64,000 nt of DNA from the NCBI GenBank assembly GCA_963774455.1, contig CAVZFD010000004.1, positions 248,001 to 312,000 on the forward strand, written 5' to 3'. Positions 16,301 through 25,633 of the stretch are shown piece after piece; position 1 is the first letter of the stretch, and the number at the start of each line of letters is the position of its first letter. Origin of the DNA: DATFVA01 sp963774455 (GTDB lineage: Bacteria; Bacteroidota; Ignavibacteria; Ignavibacteriales; Ignavibacteriaceae). A program made the translations under genes and the position numbers. A model generated the notes under the pieces. It ran no database searches, was not told the DNA's origin, and was given only the letters and a program-made list of their open reading frames with translations.

Positions 16301-16564
16301 ATGACCAAAGAGGAAAAATTCAGTATAATTAAAAAATTCGGCGGTAATGAAAAAGACTCTGGTAAAGCCGAGGTTCAGATCGCAATTCTTACCGGAAGAA
16401 TTAATGAACTGACAGGCCATTTTAATGCGCATAAAAAAGATCACCATTCAAGAAGAGGATTGATGATGATGGTTGGTAAGAGAAGGAGACTGCTCGATTA
16501 TCTTATGAAAAAAGATATCAGCAGATATAGGGCGGTTATCCAGGAATTAAATATTAGAAAATAA
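16301..16564 (+). CDS. rpsO: 30S ribosomal protein S15
   Basis: The 87-residue protein is full length, with GGNEKDSGKAEVQIAILT, the conserved HKKDHHSRRGLMMMVGKRRRLLDYL core and a C-terminal helix. S15 binds the central domain of 16S rRNA and nucleates platform assembly. In many bacteria it represses its own translation through a leader structure. The 69-nt upstream gap holds a TATAAT-like hexamer at 16276-16281, which might be an internal promoter, but I see no good -35 partner. Confidence 0.97.
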   Translation: MTKEEKFSIIKKFGGNEKDSGKAEVQIAILTGRINELTGHFNAHKKDHHSRRGLMMMVGKRRRLLDYLMKKDISRYRAVIQELNIRK

Positions 16565-16595
16565 AAAGAATACAAGAAAGAAAAAAAGGTAAAAA

Positions 16596-18704
16596 ATGTT
16601 TGTTTCAAAAGAAGTTGAGATCGGCGGAAGGAAGTTATCAATAGAAACCGGCCGGTTTGCTAAACAGGCTAATGGTGCAGTAATGGTTAGATACGCCGAT
16701 ACAATGGTTCTGGTAACTGCAGTTGCAGCTGAAGAAGCTAAGGAAGACCAGGACTTTTTTCCCCTGCAGGTTGAATACAGGGAGAAGACATCCGCTGCTG
16801 GTAAATTCCCGGGCGGTTATATTAAAAGAGAAGGAAGACCTTCTGAAAAAGAAATATTGAGTGCACGTCTTATTGATCGTCCTATTCGTCCCCTGTTCCC
16901 CGATAGTTACACGAACGAGACACAAATAATAGCATTCGTACTCTCTTATGATGGTGAAAATGATTCAGACGTACTTGCAGCTACCGGTGCATCTGCAGCA
17001 CTGCTGATATCAGATATTCCATTTAACGGTCCCATAAGTGAAATAAGGGTAGGAAGGATCAATGGAGAATTCGTAGCCAATCCAACTCATCAACAATTAA
17101 AGCAAAGCGACCTGGAACTTGTTGTGGCAGGAACTGCAGATTCGATTATGATGGTTGAAGGTGAATCAAAGGAAGTCGGTGAAGCTGATCTCCTGGATGC
17201 CCTGAAGTTTGCCCAGGGTGAAATCAAAAAGTTAATTAACCTGCAGATTGAACTCAGGGAAGAAGTCGGAAAAGCAAAACGGGAAGTTCCTGTAAAGGAA
17301 ATTCCTGCAGGCCTGGAAGATGCTGTAAAGGAAAAAGCGGTTGAACCATTTAAGAAAATTGTTCATTCTGTACTTGCCAAGGAAGAAAGAAGCGCCAAAA
17401 ACAAGGAACTTACCAACTCCGTAATAGAACAGCTGAGTGAAGCATTTCCCGAGTCTGAAAAGATCATCAAGAATATTATGCACGATATTGAAAAGGATCT
17501 GATGCGGAAAAGGATCCTTGATGAAGGAATAAGACTTGACGGAAGAAACACTACCCAGGTAAGACCTATTAAGGTAGAAACCGGTGTGCTTCCCAGGACC
17601 CATGGTTCGGCTTTGTTTACCCGTGGGGAAACCCAAAGTTTAACGTCTGTAACCCTTGGAACTAAAAATGATCAGCAGACTGTAGATGGCCTCGTTGAGG
17701 AATACTCCAAAAAATTTATGCTTCATTATAATTTCCCTCCATTCAGTGTTGGTGAAGTAGGCCGCATGACCGGTGTTGGAAGAAGGGAAATCGGGCACGG
17801 TAATCTTGCGGAACGAGCCCTGAAAGTTATGTTCCCTGAAGAATCGGTTTTCCCCTATACTGTGCGGATAATATCAGATATACTGGAATCAAATGGTTCC
17901 TCTTCAATGGCATCTGTATGCGCAGGTTCTCTTGCTTTATTTGATGCTGGAGTACCTATGGTGAAACCTGTAGCAGGAATAGCGATGGGACTGGTAAAAG
18001 AAGGAGAAAAACATTCCATTCTTACGGATATTCTTGGAAATGAAGATCACCTGGGAGATATGGACTTCAAAGTTGCCGGAACCGAAAAAGGAATCACAGC
18101 CTTCCAGATGGATATTAAGATTGAAGGAATTTCCTTTGAAATTATGGAAAAAGCTCTTAATCAGGCTAAAGAAGGACGGATGCATATCCTGGGTATTATG
18201 AATGAATCCCTCGGTCAGCCGCGTGAACAGCTTTCACCTTATGCCCCAAGGTTAATCCAGATACAAGTCGAAACCGACCAGATTGGTCTTATTATTGGAC
18301 CCGGCGGAAAAACCATCCAGGGAATGCAGAGACTGTTCGGTGTTGATATAAATATTGAAGATGACGGAACTATAAGTATTGCATCTCCTGACCGTGATAG
18401 TGCCACCAAATGCAAAGAGCATATCAAAAAATTAACTGCAACACCTGAAGTCGGTGAAATTTACGACGGTGTTGTTACCAAAATAATGGACTTCGGAGCC
18501 TTTGTTGAAATTCTTCCCGGTAAGGAAGGATTACTTCATATCTCTCAGATCGATAACAAGAGAGTAGATAAAGTAAGCGATTACTTCAAACAAGGCGACA
18601 AAGTTACGGTAAAGCTTTTGAAAGTAGAAAACGGGAAGTATTCTTTAAGCAGAAAAGAACTTCTCAAAGAAAACAGTAAAGAAAGCAATACGCAGGCTAA
18701 GTAA
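16596..18704 (+). CDS. pnp: Polyribonucleotide nucleotidyltransferase (PNPase)
   Basis: The 702-residue protein has two RNase-PH domains separated by a helical domain. The second contains the phosphate-binding and catalytic stretch with LTDILGNEDHLGDMDFKVAG. They are followed by a KH domain (IGLIIGPGGKTIQGMQ) and an S1 domain (GEIYDGVVTKIMDFGAFVEI). PNPase is a phosphate-dependent 3'-5' exoribonuclease that can also add tails. It forms a trimer and often associates with RNase E/G, whose gene is next. A strong terminator lies 8 nt after the stop codon. Confidence 0.98.
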   Translation: MFVSKEVEIGGRKLSIETGRFAKQANGAVMVRYADTMVLVTAVAAEEAKEDQDFFPLQVEYREKTSAAGKFPGGYIKREGRPSEKEILSARLIDRPIRPLFPDSYTNETQIIAFVLSYDGENDSDVLAATGASAALLISDIPFNGPISEIRVGRINGEFVANPTHQQLKQSDLELVVAGTADSIMMVEGESKEVGEADLLDALKFAQGEIKKLINLQIELREEVGKAKREVPVKEIPAGLEDAVKEKAVEPFKKIVHSVLAKEERSAKNKELTNSVIEQLSEAFPESEKIIKNIMHDIEKDLMRKRILDEGIRLDGRNTTQVRPIKVETGVLPRTHGSALFTRGETQSLTSVTLGTKNDQQTVDGLVEEYSKKFMLHYNFPPFSVGEVGRMTGVGRREIGHGNLAERALKVMFPEESVFPYTVRIISDILESNGSSSMASVCAGSLALFDAGVPMVKPVAGIAMGLVKEGEKHSILTDILGNEDHLGDMDFKVAGTEKGITAFQMDIKIEGISFEIMEKALNQAKEGRMHILGIMNESLGQPREQLSPYAPRLIQIQVETDQIGLIIGPGGKTIQGMQRLFGVDINIEDDGTISIASPDRDSATKCKEHIKKLTATPEVGEIYDGVVTKIMDFGAFVEILPGKEGLLHISQIDNKRVDKVSDYFKQGDKVTVKLLKVENGKYSLSRKELLKENSKESNTQAK

Positions 18705-18711
18705 GATTTTC

Positions 18712-18740
18712 TGCCGGATGAATAATCCGGCATATTTTTT
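18712..18740 (+). terminator. Rho-independent terminator of the rimP-pnp cluster
   Basis: TGCCGGAT (18712-18719) and ATCCGGCA (18725-18732) form a perfect 8-bp stem around GAATA, followed by TAT6. It lies directly after pnp and should end the translation-gene transcript. Confidence 0.9.
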
Positions 18741-18948
18741 AAATAACAATTATCGCCTGGAATGGAAACTGAGTATTTAGATAGTATCAGGTTTTTGGTT
18801 TCAATATTCCTTCTGAAAGGAAGTGCTTATTCCCCTTCTGCTGAAAGCACTGATTCGGAAGGAGCACTGCCGGCTTACATTCTAAGCGAAGGATGCATCA
18901 AATTTTTTAGAATGAAATATCTTGTTTCATTGAAAGAGTTTGTCCTTT
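18741..18948 (+). promoter_or_regulatory. Structured leader of the RNase G/E gene
   Basis: About 208 nt separate the pnp terminator from the RNase gene. The region has an open frame in the plus strand but reads as structured RNA. AGTGCTT (about 18822-18828) can pair with AAGCACT (about 18844-18850). Nearer the start codon, AATGAAA (18911-18917) pairs perfectly with TTTCATT (18925-18931) over a 7-nt loop, directly before the AAAGAG that would serve as ribosome binding site. In E. coli the rne leader lets RNase E control its own mRNA level; the same logic is inferred here. Confidence 0.45.
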
Positions 18949-20523
18949 ATGACAAAAGAAATTATAATAAATTCTTCTACCACCCAGACCCGCGTGGCGA
19001 TCACCGAAGAAGGGAATTTAGTCGACTTTTTTGTTGATTATCCTGAAAACCGCAGGATGGTTGGTGATATGTATCTCGGAAGAGTAGCACGAGTGCTGCC
19101 GGGTATAAGGGCTGCCTTCGTGGATATAGGCATGAAACACGACGCCTTCCTCCATTTCTCTGATATAGGTGAAACCACTAAACAGCTCCAGGATATGATC
19201 GGTGAAGATGATACCGATGTTGATGACGATGACGATGATGAATCACCGCAGCAGCAGAGAAATAACAACCAGCAGAATTACAGGAACCGTGAATCGAATG
19301 TTCCCCACCTTCAAAAAGGTCAGGATATTATCGTTCAGATCACGAAAGAACCTGTGAATAATAAAGGTGTCCGCGTAACGTCATCTGTTTCACTACCGGG
19401 ACGATTTTGTGTGCTTCTTCCTTTTGATAATAAAATTGGTGTTTCAAAGAGAATTTCCGATTTCAAAGAAAGAAGAAGACTAAGACATATAGCCCGCAGC
19501 ATCCTGCCCAAAAACTATGGTTTAATCATTCGTACGGTCGCCAGGAACCAGTCAGAAGAAAGTCTCAAAGAAGATTTAAGCAATCTACTGAAAACCTGGG
19601 CGGAAATTGAAACCACGGTTAAAAGTGAAGAACCGCCTTCGCTCGTATACCAGGATTTAAGTACTACCTCCAGCGTTATCCGTGATCTTTTCACTCCTGA
19701 TATTTCTAAAGTATTTATCGATTCAAAAAAATTATATCGGCAGATAAAGGAGTACGTTCAGCTTGTCCAGCCTTCACTGGCCGATAAGATAGAACCGTAC
19801 AAATCGCATCTACCTATTTTTGATGCCTTTAAAATTGAAGAGCAGATTAAAATACTTATGGGAAGAAGAGTGTCGCTTCCCAGCGGTGGATACCTGATAA
19901 TAGAACACACCGAAGCTATGGTGGTAATAGATGTCAACAGCGGACGGTATGCAAAGAGCAAGGAGCAGGAGCTTAACAGTTTAAAGACCGACCTCGAGGC
20001 CGCCCGTGAAATCGCACGCCAGCTGAGACTGCGCGATATCGGCGGTATCATTGTTATCGATTTTATTGATCTTGAAGAAGACAGGAACCGCAAGAAAATT
20101 TACGATGAGCTGAAAAAAGAATTCAGGAAAGACAGGGCAAAGGTTTCTGTTCTTCCTATGTCAGATTTCGGACTAGTACAGATTACGCGTCAGCGGATAA
20201 GACAGAATATTATGCAGGCAATGAAGGAGGTTTGTCCTTACTGCCTCGGAACGGGTCTTTTGACAAAGGGTTCGCACCTTGTTTATGATCTTGAAGATTG
20301 GATGAAGAAATTCAGGAGAATTTCAAAAGAGCGTTCGATCATAGTTAAGTGTCATCCTTCCGTAGCCGGAAAACTCAGAGAAGGAAAGATAAAAGGATTG
20401 ACAAAGCTGCAGTTTAAATATCTCGTTAAGATTACGCTGGAAGAGGATGAGTCGGTTCCGGTCGGTCAGTTCAGGTTCTTCTCAAAGAAGAAACAGAAAG
20501 AGTTAACAGAAGATATAAATTAA
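18949..20523 (+). CDS. rng: Ribonuclease G/E family endoribonuclease
   Basis: The 524-residue protein matches RNase G in length, so it lacks the E. coli RNase E scaffold tail. It has the S1 domain at the N-terminus, then the catalytic DNase-I-like core with MVVIDVNSG and GGIIVIDFIDLEEDRNRK, which supply the metal-binding Asp residues, and the CPYCLGTG zinc-link for dimerisation. The S1 domain carries an inserted run of Asp followed by Gln/Asn (about residues 83-110), predicted disordered. A TTG three codons upstream is possible, but the ATG has better spacing to AAAGAG. It cuts AU-rich single-stranded RNA in rRNA processing and mRNA decay. Confidence 0.95.
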   Translation: MTKEIIINSSTTQTRVAITEEGNLVDFFVDYPENRRMVGDMYLGRVARVLPGIRAAFVDIGMKHDAFLHFSDIGETTKQLQDMIGEDDTDVDDDDDDESPQQQRNNNQQNYRNRESNVPHLQKGQDIIVQITKEPVNNKGVRVTSSVSLPGRFCVLLPFDNKIGVSKRISDFKERRRLRHIARSILPKNYGLIIRTVARNQSEESLKEDLSNLLKTWAEIETTVKSEEPPSLVYQDLSTTSSVIRDLFTPDISKVFIDSKKLYRQIKEYVQLVQPSLADKIEPYKSHLPIFDAFKIEEQIKILMGRRVSLPSGGYLIIEHTEAMVVIDVNSGRYAKSKEQELNSLKTDLEAAREIARQLRLRDIGGIIVIDFIDLEEDRNRKKIYDELKKEFRKDRAKVSVLPMSDFGLVQITRQRIRQNIMQAMKEVCPYCLGTGLLTKGSHLVYDLEDWMKKFRRISKERSIIVKCHPSVAGKLREGKIKGLTKLQFKYLVKITLEEDESVPVGQFRFFSKKKQKELTEDIN

Positions 20524-20546
20524 CTACATCATCCCGCGGAGTCTAA

Positions 20547-21194
20547 ATGAAATTTTTTATTGATACTGCAAAAATTGAAGAAATAAAAGAAGCTGCATCC
20601 TTGGGCATACTCGACGGGGTTACTACTAATCCATCTCTTGTTTCAAAAACAGGTAAAGATTTCCGAAAACTTCTGGATGAAATCCTTGAGATTGTCGACG
20701 GTCCTGTCAGCGCAGAGGTGATATCCACCGACTACAACGGCATTGTGAAAGAAGGAAAAGAGCTTGCAGCTATTCATAAGAATATTGTTGTGAAAGTCCC
20801 TTTAATTAAAGAAGGACTTAAAGCTGTTAAAACTCTATCGGACCAGGGAATAAAAACAAACGTTACGCTGTGCTTTTCACCCTCGCAGGCATTGCTGGCC
20901 GCTAAAGCCGGCGCTTCTTATATAAGTCCCTTCGTCGGCCGTCTGGATGATATAAGTATAAACGGAATGGACCTGATCTCACAGATAGTGCAGATATACG
21001 GAAATTATAATTATGAAACCGAAGTGCTTGTCGCAAGCATACGTCACCCGCTTCATCTCGTTGAGGCAGCATTGATGGGTGCCGACGTATGTACCATGCC
21101 CTTCGATGTAATAAACAAATTATTCAACCATCCTCTTACGGACGTTGGTCTTGAAAAATTCTTGAGCGACTGGAAAAAATCCGGGGAGAAATAA
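20547..21194 (+). CDS. Short-type transaldolase / fructose-6-phosphate aldolase family
   Basis: The 215-residue protein is a single TIM barrel beginning MKFFIDTAKIEEI and then GVTTNPSLV. IVVKVPL carries the Schiff-base Lys (about residue 84), and FVGRLDD and ASIRHP follow. The family contains both true transaldolases (moving a dihydroxyacetone unit between sugar phosphates in the pentose phosphate pathway) and fructose-6-phosphate aldolases. Sequence alone does not separate them well, though transaldolase activity is more common in this size class. It lies 23 nt after rng and 18 nt before gcvT. Confidence 0.9.
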   Translation: MKFFIDTAKIEEIKEAASLGILDGVTTNPSLVSKTGKDFRKLLDEILEIVDGPVSAEVISTDYNGIVKEGKELAAIHKNIVVKVPLIKEGLKAVKTLSDQGIKTNVTLCFSPSQALLAAKAGASYISPFVGRLDDISINGMDLISQIVQIYGNYNYETEVLVASIRHPLHLVEAALMGADVCTMPFDVINKLFNHPLTDVGLEKFLSDWKKSGEK

Positions 21195-21212
21195 ACTTAA
21201 CCTTACACAGCT

Positions 21213-22298
21213 ATGAAAAAAACAAAATTCTACAATGTACATGTTAAAGAAGGGGCTAAAATAGTTGAATTTGCAGGCTATTATATGCCTGTTCAGTATT
21301 CTTCAATAATTGCGGAGCATAAAGCCGTTAGAAATTCTGTAGGTGTCTTTGATGTTTCACATATGGGGGAAGTATTTGTAAAAGGAGATAAGGCTCTTGA
21401 TTTCGTTCAGAATATAACTGTAAATGATGCGTCGAAACTTACGCCCGGCCGCGTGCAGTACTCGGCAATGTGCTATGAGGACGGCGGAATAGTGGATGAC
21501 CTGCTTGTCTATCGCCTGGCTGAAAATGAATTTATGCTGGTAATTAATGCTTCAAACATCGATAAAGATTTTAAATGGATGGAGAAAAACAACCCCGGTG
21601 CAGAACTTAGAAATGAGAGCGATGAATATTCCCTGCTCGCAGTTCAGGGTCCTAACTCAGGAAAGATCGTTCAAAAACTGACTTCCGACCTGCTGGATAT
21701 GGAATACTACCATTTCATAAAAACGAAAGTAAACGGTATTGAGATGATTGTTTCCAGGACAGGATATACCGGCGAGCTTGGCTACGAACTTTACTTTAAA
21801 GGTGATGAAAAAACTGCCGAAGGTTTGTGGAACGCAGTAATGGAGGCCGGAAAAGAATTTGACATTAAGCCGACTGGACTCGGATGCAGGGATTCGCTGA
21901 GACTTGAAATGGGTTTTTGTTTATACGGAAATGATATCGACCAGACTACAAATCCTCTTGAAGCGGGACTGGGCTGGATTACCAAACTTAAAAAGGATCA
22001 CTTCATCGGAAAAAAGGCTCTGCTTAAAGTTAAAGAAGAAGGCTTAAAGCGAAAACTTGTTCCTGTAAGTACTGATGAAAAAGCATTCCCGAGACATGGG
22101 TATGACTTTACTATAGATGGGAAGAAGATAGGGACAGTGACGAGCGGTACTGTAAGTCCTGTTCTTGACAGACCTATTGCAATGGGTTATGTCGATACAG
22201 CTTATTCAACGGAGGGATCGAAAATTAATTTTTCCATTCGTGGTAAGGAAATCCCTGCTGTTGTTGTTAAATTGCCTTTTATAAAAAAGGAAAATTAA
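21213..22298 (+). CDS. gcvT: Aminomethyltransferase (glycine cleavage T protein)
   Basis: The 361-residue protein has the full T-protein fold: AGYYMPVQYSSIIAEHKAVRNSVGVFDVSHMGE at the N-terminus, FMLVINASNIDKDF, and RTGYTGELGYELYF. GLGCRDSLRLEMGFCLYGNDID precedes the C-terminal barrel. It transfers the aminomethyl carbon from the H protein to tetrahydrofolate, giving 5,10-methylene-THF and ammonia. No gcvH or gcvP lies in the window, so the partners are encoded elsewhere. The 18-nt gap upstream is too short for a glycine riboswitch. Confidence 0.96.
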   Translation: MKKTKFYNVHVKEGAKIVEFAGYYMPVQYSSIIAEHKAVRNSVGVFDVSHMGEVFVKGDKALDFVQNITVNDASKLTPGRVQYSAMCYEDGGIVDDLLVYRLAENEFMLVINASNIDKDFKWMEKNNPGAELRNESDEYSLLAVQGPNSGKIVQKLTSDLLDMEYYHFIKTKVNGIEMIVSRTGYTGELGYELYFKGDEKTAEGLWNAVMEAGKEFDIKPTGLGCRDSLRLEMGFCLYGNDIDQTTNPLEAGLGWITKLKKDHFIGKKALLKVKEEGLKRKLVPVSTDEKAFPRHGYDFTIDGKKIGTVTSGTVSPVLDRPIAMGYVDTAYSTEGSKINFSIRGKEIPAVVVKLPFIKKEN

Positions 22299-22305
22299 TA
22301 GGTAT

Positions 22306-23046
22306 ATGAGGGTTAATGTTCTTTTTTCCCCGGTAATTGCAGATGAACTTTATTTCACCGGGAAGACTGTTGTTGTTATTGATGTACTGCGTGCCTCCAC
22401 TACTATTGTAACGGCCCTGCAGAATGGGGCGAGGGAAATAGTACCTGTAGCTACAGTTGAATTCGGCGTTAAGATCTCAGGCGGGATGTTCGGAGGTCAG
22501 ACGCTCCTCGGGGGAGAAAGAAACACTAAAAAAGTAGAAGGTTTTGCTCTCGGGAATTCTCCCCTTGAGTATACTCCCGAAATCGTTACTGGCAAAACAA
22601 TAATCCTTTATACAACAAATGGTTCCAAGGCAATAGTAAAAGCAAAATTTTCTGAGAACCTTTATATCTGCTCGTATCTGAATCTCGGGGCTGTTGCAGA
22701 ACAACTCATAAGGACAGGTAAAGATTTTGAGATTCTCTGCGCGGGCAAATCAAATACATTTTCACTCGAGGATTCTGCTTGTGCAGGAAGACTTATCCGG
22801 AGAGTATTGGATATAAATAATGAATTTACACTTACCGATACCGCCCGGGTAACGGTGTCGCTTGATGATTCATTCGGAAAAGATCCTCTTGAAATGCTGA
22901 AAGAAACCGAACATGGAAAACTTTTATTGCAGAACGGTTTTGAAGATGATCTTAAATATGCTGCCGGTATAGATACTTCGGTTGTTATTCCTTATTTTTC
23001 TACGAATGTTCTAAAATCGCTGCCCGTCAGTAACGATTCTAAATAA
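22306..23046 (+). CDS. comB: 2-phosphosulfolactate phosphatase family protein
   Basis: The 246-residue protein shows the ComB family blocks: VVIDVLRASTTIVTALQNGA near residue 26, LLGGERNTKKVEGFALGNSP, and TTNGSKAIVKA. The archetype hydrolyses phosphosulfolactate to sulfolactate on the way to coenzyme M in methanogens. Homologues are widespread in bacteria with no coenzyme M, where the substrate is uncertain (sulfolactate or another acid phosphate). It sits 7 nt after gcvT and 12 nt before ftsK, so it is in the same transcript, but neither neighbour explains its role. Confidence 0.85.
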   Translation: MRVNVLFSPVIADELYFTGKTVVVIDVLRASTTIVTALQNGAREIVPVATVEFGVKISGGMFGGQTLLGGERNTKKVEGFALGNSPLEYTPEIVTGKTIILYTTNGSKAIVKAKFSENLYICSYLNLGAVAEQLIRTGKDFEILCAGKSNTFSLEDSACAGRLIRRVLDINNEFTLTDTARVTVSLDDSFGKDPLEMLKETEHGKLLLQNGFEDDLKYAAGIDTSVVIPYFSTNVLKSLPVSNDSK

Positions 23047-23058
23047 GAGATAATTCGA

Positions 23059-25530
23059 ATGAAGAAGAAACCCCGAAACGGAAAGGTAAAGCCTGCCGAA
23101 GATAAACCAGTATTAGTTAAGAATAAAAAAAAGCTGCTCGGCCTATTTCTAATTATATTTTCCGTTTTTCTGCTTTTAAGTCTCCTCTCCTATTCAAGGT
23201 ACGACCAGGCAGTTCTCAATTACAAATTTTCAGACCTCTTCAGGGTTTTTAATCCTGAAACCAACTTCAGGGGAACGAATAACTTTGTAGGTATCACAGG
23301 TGCGTACCTGGCTGATTTTTTAATAAACAATACACTGGGTATTTTCTCCGCGATCTTCCCCGTTATAATCTTCGTATGGGGTTTTTCCTACTTTAAGAGG
23401 ATTTCTTTTAAAACGATGATCAGCTCCTTCAACTTTTTGCTGATTGCAGGATTAATACTATCCTCTTTTTTCGGCGTGCTGCGGGCGAGGTTCGATCTTT
23501 TTTCGAATACATACGAAATATCAGGAGCCATCGGCGATTTCCTTGGCGAAGGTACAGGCAGACTCCTCGGCGGTGCAGGCAGTATTATATTTCTTTTTGC
23601 CGCATTCATGGTCCTTATTATCCTCGCTTTCAAAATTGACCTTGAAAAGGTTACTGCTTTCCTCAAAGAATTCATCCTTCAGAAAACAAAACAGACAGGT
23701 CAAATCAGGATAAACAGGCCCGAGGCTGAAGAACAAAATCTTCAGAAAATTAAGGATTTACGGGAAGATAAAAAGAAGAAGAGGAAAAAAAGCAAAGAAG
23801 AGACAATCAGCCCTGAAGAGCTGACGGCAGAGGAGGAGCAGGAACAGACCAGGATAAGGATTATCAGGAATGATGCGGGACAAGAAACTGCTGTGGAAAT
23901 AAAGAAACCGAAGGCTGAGATAAGAGATGAAGATGTGATGCAGAAGAGTGAGACTAAAAAGGTTGACCTTGAAAAAACAGGCGAGATGCCCGAAAGGGAT
24001 TCCAAGCATGATCAGGACGAAAAACTGCCTGATCCATGGGATGAGAAAATAAACTTCAGGAAGGCAGGTCTTGATCTGCTCGACCCCGCCCCCGCTGAGG
24101 ATTTCAAGGTTGCCGAGGAAGAACTCACCAGAAATGCAGAACTGCTTAAAGAAAAGCTTAAACTGTTCGATATTGAAATACAGGATATTTCGGTGACTCC
24201 GGGACCAGTAGTTACTTTATATGAAATTGTTCCGGCGCCCGGGGTGAAAATAAGTAAGATCGTGTCACTTGAAAACGATATTGCCCTTGCTCTTGCAGCC
24301 CGGGGAATAAGGATAATTGCCCCTATACCTGGGAAAAGCGCGATTGGGGTTGAAATACCTAATGCCGAAGCCTCGCTTGTAAATGCACGGTCTGTTTTAA
24401 ATAAAGTTACCGATTCAAAGATGGAACTTCCCATGGCTTTCGGAAAAACCATCAACGGGGAAGTTTACATTACCGATCTTTCAAAGATGCCTCACCTGCT
24501 TATAGCGGGATCAACAGGATCGGGGAAGAGTGTCGGTATAAATATGATCATTAGCAGTCTGCTTTACACAAAAGAACCTGCGGATGTAAAGCTGATCATG
24601 ATCGATCCCAAAAAGATTGAATTGTCATTTTATAATAAACTGCGCAGGCACTACCTTGCTGTTTCTCCTGACCTTGAAGAGGAAATTATCACCAATCCTC
24701 AGAACGCTGTACTCCTGCTTAAGAGCGTTGAGATCGAGATGGAAAAGAGATACGACCGTCTTGCTAAGGCAGGCGTAAGAAACATTGTTGATTATAATAA
24801 GAAAGTTTCAGATCCGAAGAAGAGGCCTCACGATACAGATGAAATAAAACATCATTACCTTCCATATCTTATTGTTATAATCGACGAACTTGCCGATCTT
24901 ATGATCACTGCCGGCAAGGAGGTTGAAGAACCGATAGCAAGACTTGCACAGCTTGCACGGGCTGTAGGCATACACCTTGTGCTGGCTACACAAAGACCGT
25001 CGGTTAATGTAATTACCGGAGTAATAAAAGCGAACTTCTCAGCAAGAGTTGCCTACCAGGTTGCAACCAAAATAGATTCAAGAACGATACTTGATATGAA
25101 CGGTGCTGAGCAGCTGCTTGGAAAAGGCGATATGCTATTCCTGCCGACCGGTCAACCTAAACCGATACGTATTCAAAACGCATTTATCTCTACTGATGAA
25201 GTTGAGCGCGTCACAAATTACATTTACTCGCAGCCTGGATACTCTAAACCTTACTTCCTTCCTTCAATCTATGACAAGAAAAAAGACAGCAGCGGATTCC
25301 TGACTGATATGGATCCTATGTTTGAGGATGCGGCGAGGGTTATTGTACGTCATCAGCAGGGATCGGTTTCGCTGCTACAGAGAAGACTAAAACTGGGTTA
25401 TTCACGTGCAGCAAGGATTGTAGATCAGCTCGAAGAAGCCGGAATCGTCGGTCCTAATGACGGCAGTAAAGCCCGTACTGTGCTGGTTGAAAGTGAGGAA
25501 CAGCTGGAAACAATTCTCAGATCATTATAG
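23059..25530 (+). CDS. ftsK: DNA translocase FtsK/SpoIIIE
   Basis: The 823-residue protein has four or more N-terminal membrane helices (about 25-200) anchoring it at the division septum. A Lys/Glu-rich linker (about 220-330) is followed by the motor: alpha domain, then GSTGSGKSVGIN (Walker A, about residue 485) and IVIIDELADLM (Walker B). The C-terminal gamma winged helix (VSLLQRRLKLGYSRAARIVDQLE) reads KOPS-like polarity sites. It pumps chromosome dimers apart and activates XerCD recombination at dif; a Xer recombinase gene lies at 52709. It is followed 103 nt later by lolA. Confidence 0.96.
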   Translation: MKKKPRNGKVKPAEDKPVLVKNKKKLLGLFLIIFSVFLLLSLLSYSRYDQAVLNYKFSDLFRVFNPETNFRGTNNFVGITGAYLADFLINNTLGIFSAIFPVIIFVWGFSYFKRISFKTMISSFNFLLIAGLILSSFFGVLRARFDLFSNTYEISGAIGDFLGEGTGRLLGGAGSIIFLFAAFMVLIILAFKIDLEKVTAFLKEFILQKTKQTGQIRINRPEAEEQNLQKIKDLREDKKKKRKKSKEETISPEELTAEEEQEQTRIRIIRNDAGQETAVEIKKPKAEIRDEDVMQKSETKKVDLEKTGEMPERDSKHDQDEKLPDPWDEKINFRKAGLDLLDPAPAEDFKVAEEELTRNAELLKEKLKLFDIEIQDISVTPGPVVTLYEIVPAPGVKISKIVSLENDIALALAARGIRIIAPIPGKSAIGVEIPNAEASLVNARSVLNKVTDSKMELPMAFGKTINGEVYITDLSKMPHLLIAGSTGSGKSVGINMIISSLLYTKEPADVKLIMIDPKKIELSFYNKLRRHYLAVSPDLEEEIITNPQNAVLLLKSVEIEMEKRYDRLAKAGVRNIVDYNKKVSDPKKRPHDTDEIKHHYLPYLIVIIDELADLMITAGKEVEEPIARLAQLARAVGIHLVLATQRPSVNVITGVIKANFSARVAYQVATKIDSRTILDMNGAEQLLGKGDMLFLPTGQPKPIRIQNAFISTDEVERVTNYIYSQPGYSKPYFLPSIYDKKKDSSGFLTDMDPMFEDAARVIVRHQQGSVSLLQRRLKLGYSRAARIVDQLEEAGIVGPNDGSKARTVLVESEEQLETILRSL

Positions 25531-25633
25531 TAAACCTCCGTAAATGGCTTCATACTATGCCAAATTCGATTTTATATAACTGCATTTATGATTAAATTCG
25601 AAATCTCAATTAAGAGATTCTGAAAGGTAAGAT

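Noticed and set aside
18762..19037. A 91-codon plus-strand frame before the RNase G/E gene.
   Set aside because: It overlaps the RNase coding region in another frame and has low protein-like character; RNA structure explains the region better.
21195..21212. Possible glycine riboswitch before gcvT.
   Set aside because: The gap is 18 nt, too short for one.
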